Part shown: positions 52,044 to 63,354 of the stretch, one piece after another
How the letters are laid out: each line of letters starts with the position of its first letter
How positions within the stretch are numbered: the first letter of the stretch is position 1
Origin: Euclidia mi
Taxonomy: Eukaryota; Arthropoda; Insecta; Lepidoptera; Erebidae
DNA length: 64,000 bases
Direction: 5' to 3'
Assembly: GCA_944739405.2 (NCBI GenBank)
Contig: OX123191.2
Coordinates: 1,902,830-1,966,829 of the forward strand
Position numbers and translations under genes: made by a program
Notes under the pieces: generated by a model
Told to the model about the DNA's origin: nothing
The model's input: the letters and a program-made list of their open reading frames with translations, nothing else
Database searches by the model: none

Positions 52044-53031
52044 TGTCACCGGAAAATAACAAGAACCGTATATTTATAAACCTAGGAAATTTATAAACAT
52101 CGTAGGATTCTAAACGAGATGTAAATTGTATTATTTTACGTCCATATTTTCGTAAATTGCTAAACTTACCGAATTTATTCGTAAAATAATACGTAAGCAA
52201 TAAGTGAAGGCAGCGATAGCCGAGTGGATATACCAACAAACTGCCATGCAGAGGGTATCGGGTTCGAATCCACGGCGCGCACCAATGACTTTTCGGAGTT
52301 ATGTGCGTATTGAATTGTTAATTATCGCTTGTCTCGTGCTCGGAGAGCACGTTAAGCCGTTGGTCCCGGTTGTCATGAAGATCTTTGACAGTCGTTACAG
52401 GGTGTCAGTACCTTCTAAATAAACTGACACTAGTCTAAATCATGGAATATCGCTATCCCTTCGGGTTGCGGAGGTCAGACAGGCAGTCGCTCTGTGGAAA
52501 AGCTAATATTCAGCCATCCGGTTAGACTAGTAAGCGGATCCCATATTGAAACTGGGACAACGCTAAAAGGATGAATACGTAAGCAATAACCGAACGCCAT
52601 GTGCGCTCTGATTGGTTGAATAAGTTACGTGGAAGGAAATGCCTTCCGTGCCACCGCCATTTTTGGCCACTTTTAGGAATAAACCCGAACTTTAGCGATG
52701 TTAATAGGGTCACAAAAAACCTAACATAACCTATTAAGTTGAACTGATGCCAACCTTCATTATCACCGACCGACCAATCAGAGAGCAGTGTGTGATTTGC
52801 CGTATTTTAAAAAAGCGTAAAATTAAAAGCCCTTCTTTGATTGGTCGAACCGTTTAGAATAGTACGAATGGATTTCCGTCAGTTTATACATTTACGACGA
52901 GACGTCGCAAATTGATAAATTTTCGGAAATGCTTGCGTAAAATAATTTATCTCTCGTTTATAATCCTACGAAAGTTTATACATTTCCTAGGAAGTTTATA
53001 AATTTACGGTTGTTATTATTTGCCGGTGACA
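52044..53031. mobile_element. TIR DNA element with long inverted ends, SINE inside
   Basis: TGTCACCGG at 52044-52052 and CCGGTGACA at 53023-53031 start inverted ends of about 100 bp: AACCGTATATTTATAAACCT, AGGAAATTTATAAACATCGT and AGGATTCTAAACGAGATGTA, against their diverged complements at 52925-53020. Flanking TA on both sides would suit a Tc1/mariner-like insertion. Without the SINE (52204-52573 plus duplication) it is about 600 bp and non-coding. Confidence 0.75.
52204..52573 (+). mobile_element. SINE family 2, full-length reference copy
   Basis: 370 bp flanked by a 16-bp TSD, AATACGTAAGCAATAA (52188-52203 and 52574-52589). tRNA-like head: CAGCGATAGCCGAGTGGATA, B-box GGGTTCGAATCC. Middle: ACTTTTCGGAGTTATGTGCG, AAGATCTTTGACAGTCGTTA. 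3' part: CTATCCCTTCGGGTTGCGGA, AACGCTAAAAGGATGA. Confidence 0.9.
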
Positions 53032-53228
53032 TAATAATATACAGATACTGTTTATGTACTTGTGCGAGTACATAATATCTTGAAATAATTTTTAAAGTAA
53101 GGAATTTAGTTTGCCAGTTTGGTAAAAAAAAATCGAGCCATCTAAAGGCAAACGTCAAGTAAACTATGTATTTACACGTTGCCGAGTAAAGTTATATATC
53201 AAGTGGTACTGAGTTGCCTTGTATGATA

Positions 53229-53461
53229 TCATAATCATCAGCCTTTAACAGTCCACTACTGGACTAGGCCTCTCCTTTGAAAGGAGGAATTGGCCTACTA
53301 TACCACGCTGGCCAAACGGGTTGGTATAGGGTTTGTATCAAGTTTTCCTCCTCTTAGAGTGCTGTTCTCTGCATAGTATGCTCCCTCTGTTGGCTCTTAC
53401 GACACCCATGGGATGATATGGGGTGGTGACATTTCGTACTTTTAATCCGTCACCACACGGA
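53229..53461 (-). mobile_element. SINE family 4
   Basis: Minus orientation, from CCGTGTGGTGACGG at 53461 through GTGTCGTAAGAGCCAACAGA, AAACTTGATACAAACCCTAT, GTTTGGCCAGCGTGGTATAG and CCTTTCAAAGGAGAGGCCTA to the TGATGATTATGAT end. Collinear with 62016-62251. Confidence 0.8.
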
Positions 53462-55018
53462 ATGATAATTATAATATTATATAATAGTCTCAATATTCAA
53501 TTTTCATCCCATTTGAATACTGTTTTCTTGTTCGTGTAGGTTTTCAATGTAATATGCTAATTACCTCTAATTTTTTTTTCTCTTTCTGTATATATTTATT
53601 TCTATGTTCTGTATATATTTCCTTGTATAGTAATTTTAGAACTAGTTACTTTTTCCTTATACCTATTTTAATTTTAAGACATATTTAAGTTACTTGAAAT
53701 ATTTAAGTTATTATAAAATAAATAAAATTACCTTGAGTCATTATTATTATTGCTGTGTCAATGTTTACTGATTGGCAGTGTGTGCTTAAACTACCGTGGT
53801 CTCTGATATCAACGTTCCGATGGGAACTAGTATTGCAACTGTCTTATTGTATGCAGTGTGATTAAATCAATAACATCTTGATTTTTTTCTCGCCTACTAA
53901 TTGTTAGTTGTTATATATACCTACGCAGTTGTCTATCTACTTATGTGGCTGCCTGCTTACTTACCTGACACATTTTTTTGGTAAGCAATGTGCGGATAAC
54001 TAATGATCAATATCGAAGTTATTGACATCAAATTATTTCAAATGAATGTTAAGCGTTTCTGTATACACAAATAAATAATGTAGTGTTGCACAACACAGTA
54101 TGGTTTCTGAGCTAGGGTTTAGCTGTCACTTATTTTTAGTTTAATACAAATACCAAATTGGTCACCTTTTTTTTTCTTACAGCTGAAATAAACTATATAA
54201 AGCCGTGTATTTGTAGGACAAAATCAATTAATTTTTAAGCTTTTTTGTCTGTATTGTATTTGCTACGCCTCTTTTGAGTAGTAGGTACCTTATTCCAATT
54301 TTACGTCCTTTCAGTTGTAACTCCTTTAAAAGGTATTATTCAGTCTGCCGACCTAAGCTTCTGAAAGGTCAACATCGACCGCGTCCGTCGTCCTTCTAAG
54401 TCTCCACCAAATTATGTCCCTTTGTTGGCTCCAAGACAGATTAAGGTAATACCTTAGCAAAATGGGAGAGGACCTGTATTAATTTAGTTTACTAAGAAAA
54501 TATTTCTTTTCATTTATTTCTTCACAAAAATGTCCTTCTGAGATATGCTTAAAAGCATTGTAAGTCTATTATGCTAGCGATTCTTTCAGCCAGTGTGAAT
54601 ACCGATAATTTGTTTGGCGGAATAAGTTTATTTAGTAATGGATGTATTGGTCCTTATAATTCGTATATTTCAGAATTAATATTAATAACAGCGTCGTAGC
54701 TAAACGACTTCTTTTCAGATAGAGTCGTAATTACAGGCAGTAATTGTATTACAAAACGTTAAATTATATAACACTGTTCGATTTCGTTTGTCTAAATTAC
54801 AATTCGGTTTTATTGTGTTCCCTCAAAAGGCAAAATACAGGCATTACCCGTGCCTGTAAAAAAACTTGAGACTAACATGGTGCTTTATTTAGTGCCCGTG
54901 AGTTCTGCCATAAGAGCAACTCCTCTTTACCAATTACCTGCCTGATCTGCATGCTCTTATGTTTTTATCACTAAAACGTTAGAAATCGTTTTAATTGCCA
55001 GGTTTTCATTAAAGCACA
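53462..55018. other. Intergenic, no recognised feature
   Basis: AT-rich; no supported open frame, repeat pair or tRNA-like head. Confidence 0.5.
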
Positions 55019-55205
55019 CATCATCATCATCAGCCCTGTATATAAACTGTCCCACTGCTGGGCACGGGCCTCTTCTCACTATGACAAGGGTAAGGCCATA
55101 GTCCACCACGCTGGCCAAGTGCGGGTTGGCAGACTTCACATGTCTTTCGAGAACATTATGGAGAACTCTCAGACATGCAGGTTTCCTCACGATGTTTTCC
55201 TTCAC
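55019..55205 (-). mobile_element. SINE family 3, body only
   Basis: ATCATCATCATCAGCCCTGT, ACTGTCCCACTGCTGGGCAC, GCCATAGTCCACCACGCTGG, TTATGGAGAACTCTCAGACA and GATGTTTTCCTTCACC: the family 3 body reversed, ending where the tRNA-like head should join. Confidence 0.8.
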
Positions 55206-57034
55206 CATTAATAATTTAATTATCCTTTGCTAAACGGTGCACACATACCACCTACGAAAATCATTTCATACAACGGTTCTTATAAATGAACGTCAAGCAC
55301 AAACAGTTCTTCGGACAAACGTACACACAGTACCATGATTGATTGGATTCTTACACGAGTGTGTGCATCAATCAGAGTGTCGGTGTAACGTCGCCGTCGA
55401 CGGCGAGTGATTGAAGACTGGCCGACGGCGAATAATTTGTAACCTCATGCCGTTTTATTGGACTTCCGTGTCGATGTGGAGGAATTGCTATTTGTCGTTA
55501 TATTCAAACGTCTGTGATTTTTGTCGGAATGAATTAATTTTGGTTTGAATGGATTATTGCTAAGCATTTCAGGTCCACCGACCGATCGAAAAGAAGCAGG
55601 AAAGCGTGTGAATAAGTGCTTTTTGAGTTGAATGTGAATGAGATTGAGTGGAATTGTTGATTGGACATACTACGCTCGTTTACTCACCGAACAAAATGAA
55701 ACCGTATGTTACTTGACCACCTCTAAAAGGTAGTTCCCTGGGTAATTTGTAACTATTGTACGAAAACCAGATAAGCTCTTACGGTGTTTACAAATTAGTC
55801 GGCATGATCCGTAGCGAAAATATATTTTTGTCAAGTTTTACTGTAAGCCGAGAGTAAAAACAATTTCATAGACATTTTATTCATTTCGTGACGAAATTTA
55901 TCCAATAAATCCCATCGCAAGTCTGTGGCACTTCGTTCTAATACGAAAAAACATTAACATTTTCTCCCGTAATTAAGAGCGGCTAAGCAGCACGGTAGAA
56001 ATTAAACAGTAAACATTTATTCCGGAAGTTGAATTTATCTGAGGAAATTAAAACAAAACAATATGGACGCCTTTCGGTTATTTAGAATTGGGTCTTTAAG
56101 TATTATCACCTGATGTTACTGTCTTTACTATGAATGTTAATGGTGAAGATCAAATAAACAATTGTGTAAAACAATGGTAATTAAGATGGGGTCGCTTTTG
56201 AGGTCAGCCATTTTGTCTTAATTCTTGGGACATGGTTTATTGACTTATTTGCGTCGCAGCTTAAACTAATGCTATTTTGACCCCTTGTAAACTTTGACTG
56301 TAAAATCATCTTGCGTCTTTCTGGTAAGAATATTTTAACAGTTGGCACAATTTTGAAAGTAAATAATCGAGCAGGAAGGAGAAATTCAATGGTAGTTATT
56401 AGATATTATTTGTTTAATGAGTAATTTATATATTAAACGACTGAGTTCAATAACTAAGTTATTGAGGGAAATCTATCATCGCCCATATAAATTTGTAGTA
56501 TACCTTATTTTTCGAAATAAAAAGAAATGAAAATACTTACAGTATGTCTGAAAAATATTACCATGAAAACAACTGGACTAATATGGTAATCGTACGTCTT
56601 AATCTGTAATTGCCAAAATAAAGTTTACATAATATTTCTGAGAAATTCATTGAGAGACTAAATATGATACATATTTTTGTTAAATAATTATATTCCAATG
56701 CCACATATTATCCAATGCCAGTGTTTGACACTGACTTGTGATTTGAAAATTAACACCAACGCATTTACAAAACTATTACGTAGAATAAATTGCACCTTTC
56801 CACGTTATGTGGTGCAGAAAGTGTTGTAACAGGGGACGAGGAGATTAACTGAGGGTCGGCTAGGCGTACGGGCTGCATACTTTTTCAACTGTCCCGTTTG
56901 TGTCCCTTGGGGAAACCCTGTGAAAAGTGCTATGGTGTTGTATTGTGAATACATCTATTACACATTTACCTAATGATTCTTTAAATTAAATACGTGCGAG
57001 TGTCAAGTAGAAATTGAAATTTTTAATTATGTTC
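55206..57034. other. Intergenic with one old shared repeat
   Basis: No gene supported. 56140-56325 is the partner of the dispersed repeat at 11745-11935. 55370-55440 contains GTCGCCGTCGACGGCGA, a short palindrome. Confidence 0.45.
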
Positions 57035-57080
57035 GTAGTCACCATCTTTCTAGCGTTAACTCCTTTGCATCCAAGACTAT

Positions 57081-57391
57081 TAGCATAGCCCACTGGAGAA
57101 ACCGACAGACTGCTACGCAGAGGGTCTCGGGTTCAAATCCACGGTACGCACCAATGACTTTTCGGAGTTAAGTGCCTATTAAATTGTTAATTATCGCTTG
57201 CTAATCGGTGAAGGAAAACATCGTGAGGAAACCTGCATCTCTGAGAGTTCTCCATAAAGTTCTCGAAAGACATGTGAAGTCTGCCAACCCTCACTTAGCC
57301 AGCGTGGTGGACTATGGCCTTATCCTTCTCATAGTAAGAAGAGGCCCGTGCCCAGCAGTAGGACAGTATAAAGGGCTGATGATTATGATGT
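57081..57391 (+). mobile_element. SINE family 3 with tRNA-like head
   Basis: The head carries CGGGTTCAAATCC (B-box), ACCAATGACTTTTCGGAGTT and TAATTATCGCTTGCTAATCG. The body starts with GGTGAAGGAAAACATCGTGA and ends GGGCTGATGATTATGATG. Flanked by direct repeats of about 45 bp (57035-57080 and 57394-57438), far longer than usual for a SINE. Confidence 0.8.
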
Positions 57392-57534
57392 AAGTAGTCA
57401 TCATCTTTCTAGCGCATCTCCTTTGCATCCAAGACTATAGCTTTGAACTCCAGAGTCTGCTCCCTAGTTTTAATGATATCACACTATATTAGCTTTCCCT
57501 CAGATAGAGATATGCCTTGACTTTGACCAGTGTT

Positions 57535-57600
57535 AATATACTGACTGCTCATAACGACTGTCAAAGATCTTTATAAGAGCCTGGACGGAGCCAAAATCAA
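57535..57600 (-). mobile_element. SINE family 2 internal fragment
   Basis: ATACTGACTGCTCATAACGA and CTGTCAAAGATCTTTAT match 2711-2752 (SINE family 2 middle). Both ends are missing. Confidence 0.55.
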
Positions 57601-58124
57601 GATAGCCTGCGATAAAATTCACTAATATTGTAATAGTAGTTTATCGTCATTAGTTTTGTAGCATTACATTTGGTAAAATGAGGATTCTAGCGACTGGGAC
57701 CACAGTGCACTCGTTTGGCGATTCTGGTAGCCGAATCCATTTATATTTAATATTTTGTTCCAGCGATTAAGACCAACGAGAGAGATTTTTAAACAGTTTT
57801 TTTCAGTCTAAGAGCCACCTAGCACATGCAAGAACAATCATATTATAAACACGAAGTAACCCGTTATTGCATAGGTAATCAAATATCCACAACACATCAA
57901 TAAACAGTACGTAAGTACGTATTGACGTTTCGTCCGATGAATCCCCATACTATTGTTATTGTTAACACCCTCAAAATCCGGCTTTTACACTAATGTGTTT
58001 ATTTATAAACGATTTCCTTCTAACCTAGCACATGAAATATACGGGGCTGTTACTGGTGACGTAGACGCGACAGGGATTTATTTTTACAACTGCCCAAAAA
58101 AAGGAGTGTAATGTTTTCAGGATT
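57601..58124. other. Intergenic, no recognised feature
   Basis: No gene or repeat supported. Confidence 0.5.
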
Positions 58125-61100
58125 CATGTATGTATGTATGTATGTGAGTTTCTTTATTACACTATAACTTCTAAATGCCTGGACTGATTATGATGTATGG
58201 GATATCATTAGAATCCTTACATCCCCCCTAGTCTTCTTCTTCGTATCAATAGTTCACATTAAATTTTCTTTTCCCAAAACTTGGCCACGGTGACGGCATT
58301 GTCTGAAGCCACTTTAAGGTCTTGTTTGCTGCAGGTAGATGGGCAAAGGGGGCAAGAAAGCAAATGTGCCATAGACTGGGATGGAGCTCCACAGTCGCAG
58401 TGGACCAGTGAGTGGTCTATAAATCCCCATCTAGCCATGTTTTTCCTACAGCGCCCGACCTGAGTTCTCAAGGGATTACGCGATTTCCAGGTCGACCACT
58501 GCAAGTTGTGACCAGGAGGCAGGCTTTCTTTCGCTGCAGGGAAGTTTAGTGCGGCCGGGTACTTAGAGCCCCACAGTTGCTCTCTTGCCAATTTTGGGTT
58601 GTCATTTGTGGCAGCAGTTATTCTTAAAAAGCTTTTTCGGCTTTTAAGGCGGGCGCGAGGCATCTCATGGCCATACAGTGAGTGTCGCAGGTCTGTTTCT
58701 TGCCTATGTTTCTCCACTGCGCAGGCTATTTCCCGTCGCACATTCGGTGGAGCGATGCCTGCTAGAGGGTATAGCAAATGGAGCGGGGTTGGTTTCAGAC
58801 AGCCCGTTATGATTCGGCATGTCTCATTTAGGGCTACATCTACTTCCTTTGCGTGGGCGGATCGGTGCCATACTGGGCACGCGTATTCGCCTGCGGAATA
58901 CGAAAGTGAGAGCCCTGTGGTTCGGAGAACATGCGGGGCCGCTCCCCAGGCTGTTGAAGTTAGACGTCGCAGCAGATTATTCCTCGCACAGACTTTTTGC
59001 TTGGTGTTTAAGCAGTGGGCCTTGTATGTTAGCGCTCTGTCCAGGGTGATGCTCAGGTAGCGTGGACGAGGGCAGTGCTCTATGTTAACGCCTCGCCATG
59101 ATAATGAGAGTGCTCGCTTTGCATCCCGGTTACGTAAGTGGAACGCGCAAGACTGGGTTTTTGACGGATTAGGCCGTAAGGGGTTTTTGGCGTAGTACTT
59201 GTCAAGTGCGTCCAATCCTACCTTGAGCGATATTTCTACATCTTCAAAGCTCGATGTTTGAGCTGCTAGTGCGAGATCATCAGCATACAGAAAACTTTTG
59301 GTACGCGGTGTTTTGGCTGGTCGTTAGTGTAAATATTAAATAACGAAGGAGCTAGAACGCTGCCTTGTGGGAGCCCGTTTTTTTGCGTCCGCCATCGGCT
59401 CTTTTCTCCATTCAGGTGCACTTGGAACCGCCGGTTATTTAAGACCACACTCAAGATGTCAACAAACCCTTTGTCTTGTGTTGTATCGTAAACTTTTGAC
59501 AACAGTTTTCTGATGTTTACTGTGTCATATGCAGTTGTTAGGTCAACAAAGACAACACCGGTAATTTTGTTGGTTTCGAATCCATCTTCAATGTACTGGA
59601 CGAGGTTCAATGTTTGGCTAGTGCAGGATTTGCCTGGTCGGAATCCAGCCTGTTCTGGTATTAATACCTGTTCTATAACTGGTGTGAGGCGATTTAACAG
59701 CATACGCTCAAAGAGCTTAAAGGTGTGGCAAAGTAATGATATGGGACGGTAACTTTTTGGGTCTGAAGGGCTTTTGCCTGGCTTAAGAAGAGCAATTACT
59801 TTTGCTCGCCTCCATATTTTGGGTATTTTCAACTCCTTCAGACAGCAGTTGAACAAGGCTAAGAGCCACGATACAGCTATTGGACCTAGATGTTTTATTT
59901 GTTCCGTCGTTATATCATCTATACCCGTAGCTTTACCAGATTGCAAGGTCTTGATGCTGGAGATGATCTCTGGGAGGACAAACGGCTTGCTTATGGTGTC
60001 GCAGGTGTTAGTGACATTGTTTAATTTGGACCTTTGTACTCGGTGTGTAGCTTTTCCGTTCTGCAGTAGTTGGTAGGCAACTTGGTTTGCTGTTACTTGG
60101 CCGGGGTTGGACGCAGCTGCAGACTCACCAATGAGCTTTTTGACAGTAGACCAGGCCTTCTTGCTATTATGCGTCATATCAACACTGGACACGAGTTTCA
60201 TCCAGGATTGCCGCTGGCTTTCAGCTAACAAGTTCATAAGTCCTCTCCCGGCTGTCAGAGTCTCTTCAGAAAATGGGTCTTTTTCATACAGAGTCTGGTA
60301 GCGTGTGAGCAACTTTGCAGAGTCTTTGTTCAGGCCTGGAACATAGTGTCTTCGGCAACCTCGTGGGATACTTCTTCGAGAGGATCTCCAAACAACTTCT
60401 ACAAACCTTTCGTAGTTAATTGGTGTGGGATCAATTTCGGCTAGCTCCAAGTCTATTTGTGCCGAGTACGTCTGCCAATCGGCTTTTAAAAAGTTAAAGC
60501 GGCGACGGAATGGGACAGTGACAGGTTTGACAGCGGCGCGAACCATGCATGCGATTGGTCTGTGTTGCGTATATGGAATGGGGGCGCAGACATTTTTGAC
60601 GCAGAGAGAGCTTATCCTATCGCTGGCAAATATGTGGTCTGGGTTATATCCTCTCAACCATCTTCTGCTGTTGAAAGATGGGGGGAGCTTGGCATCATGG
60701 ATTAAAGTCAGATTGTTGCCTTCTGCCCATTCTTCTACAGCGTCTCCATCTAGATCGGTGTTTGCGTAGCCCCAGGTTGTACTGTGGCTATTGAAATCGC
60801 CCACTATAATTTTAATGGGATGACTGTCATAATTACATGTCCTGGAAAATTTAAAAGGTTTACTGGGTGGTTTATATACCGATAATACTGTGCAGTTCCC
60901 GATTTCTACGGTAATGATCTCTATGTCGTTATCTTGGTTGCATGATGCCGATTGCACAGTGAGAGATGGTTTTGCAAAAACTGCACTTCCGTACTTTGGG
61001 TGGGGAATTTCAGCCACAAGTATCATTCCTGGGACTTGAGGTCTTGATTGTGTCGAGTCTCTGTGGGTCTCCTGAACGCAGAGGAAGTCGCATTTTGTGC

Positions 61101-61310
61101 TGGTACATAATTCAGACAGGATTTGGGACTTACTTTGTGAGAAGCCCTCGATGTTAATAGAGACAACGACTAGAGCAGGCTGAAACAGATTACTGCAGTT
61201 CTGGTCATGGGTGGCTTGGTTTTGAGAGCTGTTTTGGCCCTGAGAAGGGCCGTGCGTAATGGATGTGTGTAGCTGGTCCCCCCTAGTAACACTGGATATA
61301 TATTTTTGAA
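58125..61310 (-). pseudogene. APE-type LINE (endonuclease-RT), one frame break
   Basis: Minus strand, open from about 61310 to 59266, then a second frame to the stop at 58259. Endonuclease: VVVSINIEGFSQSKSQILSE, FLCVQETH, IIVGDFNSHSTTWGY, PDHIFASDR, and TQHRPIACMV where SDH is more usual. RT: SGKATGIDDITTEQIKHLGP, SYRPISLLCHTFKLFERMLL, PEQAGFRPGKSCTSQ, VFVDLTTAYDTVN, GLPQGSVLAPSLFNIYTND. The catalytic YADD (FLYADDLALAAQ, about 59290) is in the second frame, so a 1-2-nt deletion just upstream (about 59310) inactivates the gene. The C-terminus has WKSRNPLRTQVGRCRKNMAR and a CDCGA...HLLSCPLC zinc-like motif. The 3' UTR ends in a (CATA)n tail at 58125-58145. Jockey/I-type superfamily; clade not fixed. 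Confidence 0.85.
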
Positions 61311-61384
61311 AAAGTCAACAGGTCAGTCGTGTTTTGAATTTTTTAAATTATTTGGTTATTTAGTGGTAGACTTGAATGCTGAAT

Positions 61385-61625
61385 ACAGTCAGCGATAGCT
61401 TCTGAAGATACCAACAGACTGCCATGTAGAGTTTCAATCTTTGCGAACGAGGCAGTAAATGTAGATGTAAAAACATTAAGCTATTTATTTTATTTGACGT
61501 TCATAAGCGTCACCTTGTGACCTAGATGAATAAATTATTTTGACTTTTGACTTTTTGAAATCAAATCCGGTTAGGCTAGTAAGCGTATTCGGGGTTGCAA
61601 CAAGGAGAACGCTAGGACGATGATG
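61385..61625 (+). mobile_element. SINE family 2 with a LINE 3' tail inside
   Basis: SINE family 2 head at 61390-61433 (CAGCGATAGCTTCTGAAGAT, CCAACAGACTGCCATGTAGA). A LINE 3' end follows at 61438-61556 (GACGTTCATAAGCGTCACC, TAGATGAATAAATTATTTTG). Then the SINE 3' end (TCCGGTTAGGCTAGTAAGCG, AACGCTAGGACGATGATGA). The LINE tail has replaced or entered the SINE middle. Confidence 0.65.
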
Positions 61626-62015
61626 AGTCTTGAATGCTGAAGGTCAAAATATCAAATGGATCTGATTAAAATTTCACTTTAAAAGCGTATTGAGAGTAAC
61701 ATTAGAAACAAAAACCTATAAAATCTCTTTGACCGCAGTTCCTGAAAAAAGCGGTTCTTTACGAGAACTCCGGTTACAGGAATTAAAAAGGCTTTTACCG
61801 TAAACGTCCTGTAATACTCATACTGAATTCTGAGAAAAGTTTTGTTCTGAAAATCCGAAATAAACGTAGATAAAGCATGTAAATTTCACGTAGTAGTTTA
61901 ATTTTAATTGATAATCCCAAACTTGCAAGTAGTATCACATTGTCAATTTATTTTTGGCATTTGCATCAGCGATATCTCATTGCTATCTAACTAATTAAGC
62001 ACTAGCAAAAATTGT

Positions 62016-62251
62016 CCGTGTGGTGACGGATTAAGAATACGGATTGTCACCACCCCATATCATCCTGTGGGTGTCGTAAGAGCCGACAGAGGGAGCATAT
62101 TATGCAGAGAACAGCACTGTAAGAGAAGGAAAACTTGATACAAACCCTATAACAACCCGTTTGGCCAGCGTAGTATAGTAGGCCAGTTCCTCCTTTCAAA
62201 GGAGAGGCCTAGTCCAGCAGTGGACTATTAAAGGCTGAAAATGATGATGAA
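62016..62251 (+). mobile_element. SINE family 4, full-length reference copy
   Basis: CCGTGTGGTGACGGATTAAG, CACCACCCCATATCATCCTG, GGGTGTCGTAAGAGCCGACA, GGAAAACTTGATACAAACCC, CCTTTCAAAGGAGAGGCCTA, GTCCAGCAGTGGACTATTAA and a GATGATGA end. No clear tRNA-type B-box is visible, so its origin may differ from families 1-3 and A. Confidence 0.75.
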
Positions 62252-62273
62252 TGAAAAATTAAGGAAAGTAGGA

Positions 62274-62359
62274 GAGTATTGGGGCATCTGGATCAAAAGA
62301 TGATCCAGGCGCTTTTCTTCGCGCCTGTATCATCTTTTGATCCAGTTGCCCCAATACTC
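62274..62359. repeat. Long hairpin, 39-bp arms
   Basis: 62274-62312 (GAGTATTGGGGCATCTGGAT then CAAAAGATGATCCAGGCGC) pairs with 62321-62359 with two mismatches; loop TTTTCTTC. The inner GGATCAAAAGATGATCC is itself nearly palindromic. Stands directly before a minisatellite. Confidence 0.9.
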
Positions 62360-62483
62360 CCTTTTCAAAATGAGTACAGTATCCAGAATTATCTATTCAA
62401 AATGAGACTTCTATTTAAAAACCCTTTATTCAAAGTATGACTTCAAATACAACGAGATCCAGGACTAGTAATACTTTATTCGA

Positions 62484-62633
62484 AATGATCTTTCTATTCA
62501 GTCATTTCTATTTGAAACGACCCTTCTATTCAGAAATATCTATTCGAAATGATCCTTCTATTCAATAACCTCTATTCATAATAATACTTTCATTCATAAT
62601 TCTGCATTCAACGTTACACTTCTATTCAGATCA
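62484..62633 (+). repeat. Degenerate minisatellite, period 32 bp
   Basis: Units of the form CTATTCGAAATGATCCTTCT then ATTCAATAACCT follow every 32 bp through 62633. Looser copies reach back to about 62380. Units differ by several bases each. Confidence 0.75.
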
Positions 62634-62636
62634 TTG

Positions 62637-62637
<1 letters not shown>

Positions 62638-62681
<44 letters not shown>
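62638..62681. repeat. (AT)n microsatellite
   Basis: 44 bp of uninterrupted AT dinucleotides. Confidence 0.98.
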
Positions 62682-62682
<1 letters not shown>

Positions 62683-63342
62683 TTCTGGTTGCTTGGATAA
62701 AATTCAGTTTGGTCTTATCTGAAGTTTTCATGACTATGTATTAATTTAAAAAAAATACTGGTATTATATTCTATCTGATCTGATCTGTTTTTCCGGGTGT
62801 GTATTCAGTATATTGTAAATTATAACATAAACTGATATTTCTTTTATCTTGAGCATAATATTTATAATGAAATATGTTTGCAGTTATTAACAAAGTAGCG
62901 AGCCACTTCATGCAGTTTGTTTATTTTAAAGATGTGATTGTGATATGACATCATTCATGACTTACATCAGAATAAATATCATGTTTGACGATTGTAATTA
63001 ATCGAACTGGCGAGCGTTGCTAGGTGCGTTAGAATGTTTACATATTCCCGAAAAGGAAACTGAGCGTATTTCATTCTATTACTACCCATCACAGGCCTCC
63101 GTAACTATACAAATGTATGTTTATTTATTTTAAAATAGCTACTATTGAATATGATTCAATCAAGCTTAAGTTCATAAGATATGGAAGATATATACTCAAA
63201 TAGGTACCTATGTATTCGTAACTGTGAATTATGTTTGAAAGTAATAAATAATGAATACAGCTGAGTAGGTAGACACGTAAATGAACAATGTTTATTAAAA
63301 GGCTAATCTGGTAATTAAAAAACCGACATCAGTTTTATATTA
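62682..63342. other. Intergenic, no recognised feature
   Basis: No gene or repeat supported. It is the flank downstream of the minus-strand exon. Confidence 0.5.
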
Positions 63343-63348
63343 TTATGT

Positions 63349-63354
63349 TTTATT
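63349..63354 (-). terminator. Poly(A) signal AATAAA at stop codon
   Basis: On the minus strand the stop TAA (63356-63354) runs directly into AATAAA (63354-63349), sharing an A. The 3' UTR of the transcript would be only some 15-30 nt. Confidence 0.5.

Noticed and set aside
58281..60769. Plus-strand open frames across 58281-60769
   Set aside because: Antisense shadows of the minus-strand LINE.
62380..62633. CRISPR-like array
   Set aside because: The 32-bp periodicity is a contiguous degenerate minisatellite with no constant repeats or unique spacers, and the genome is an insect's.
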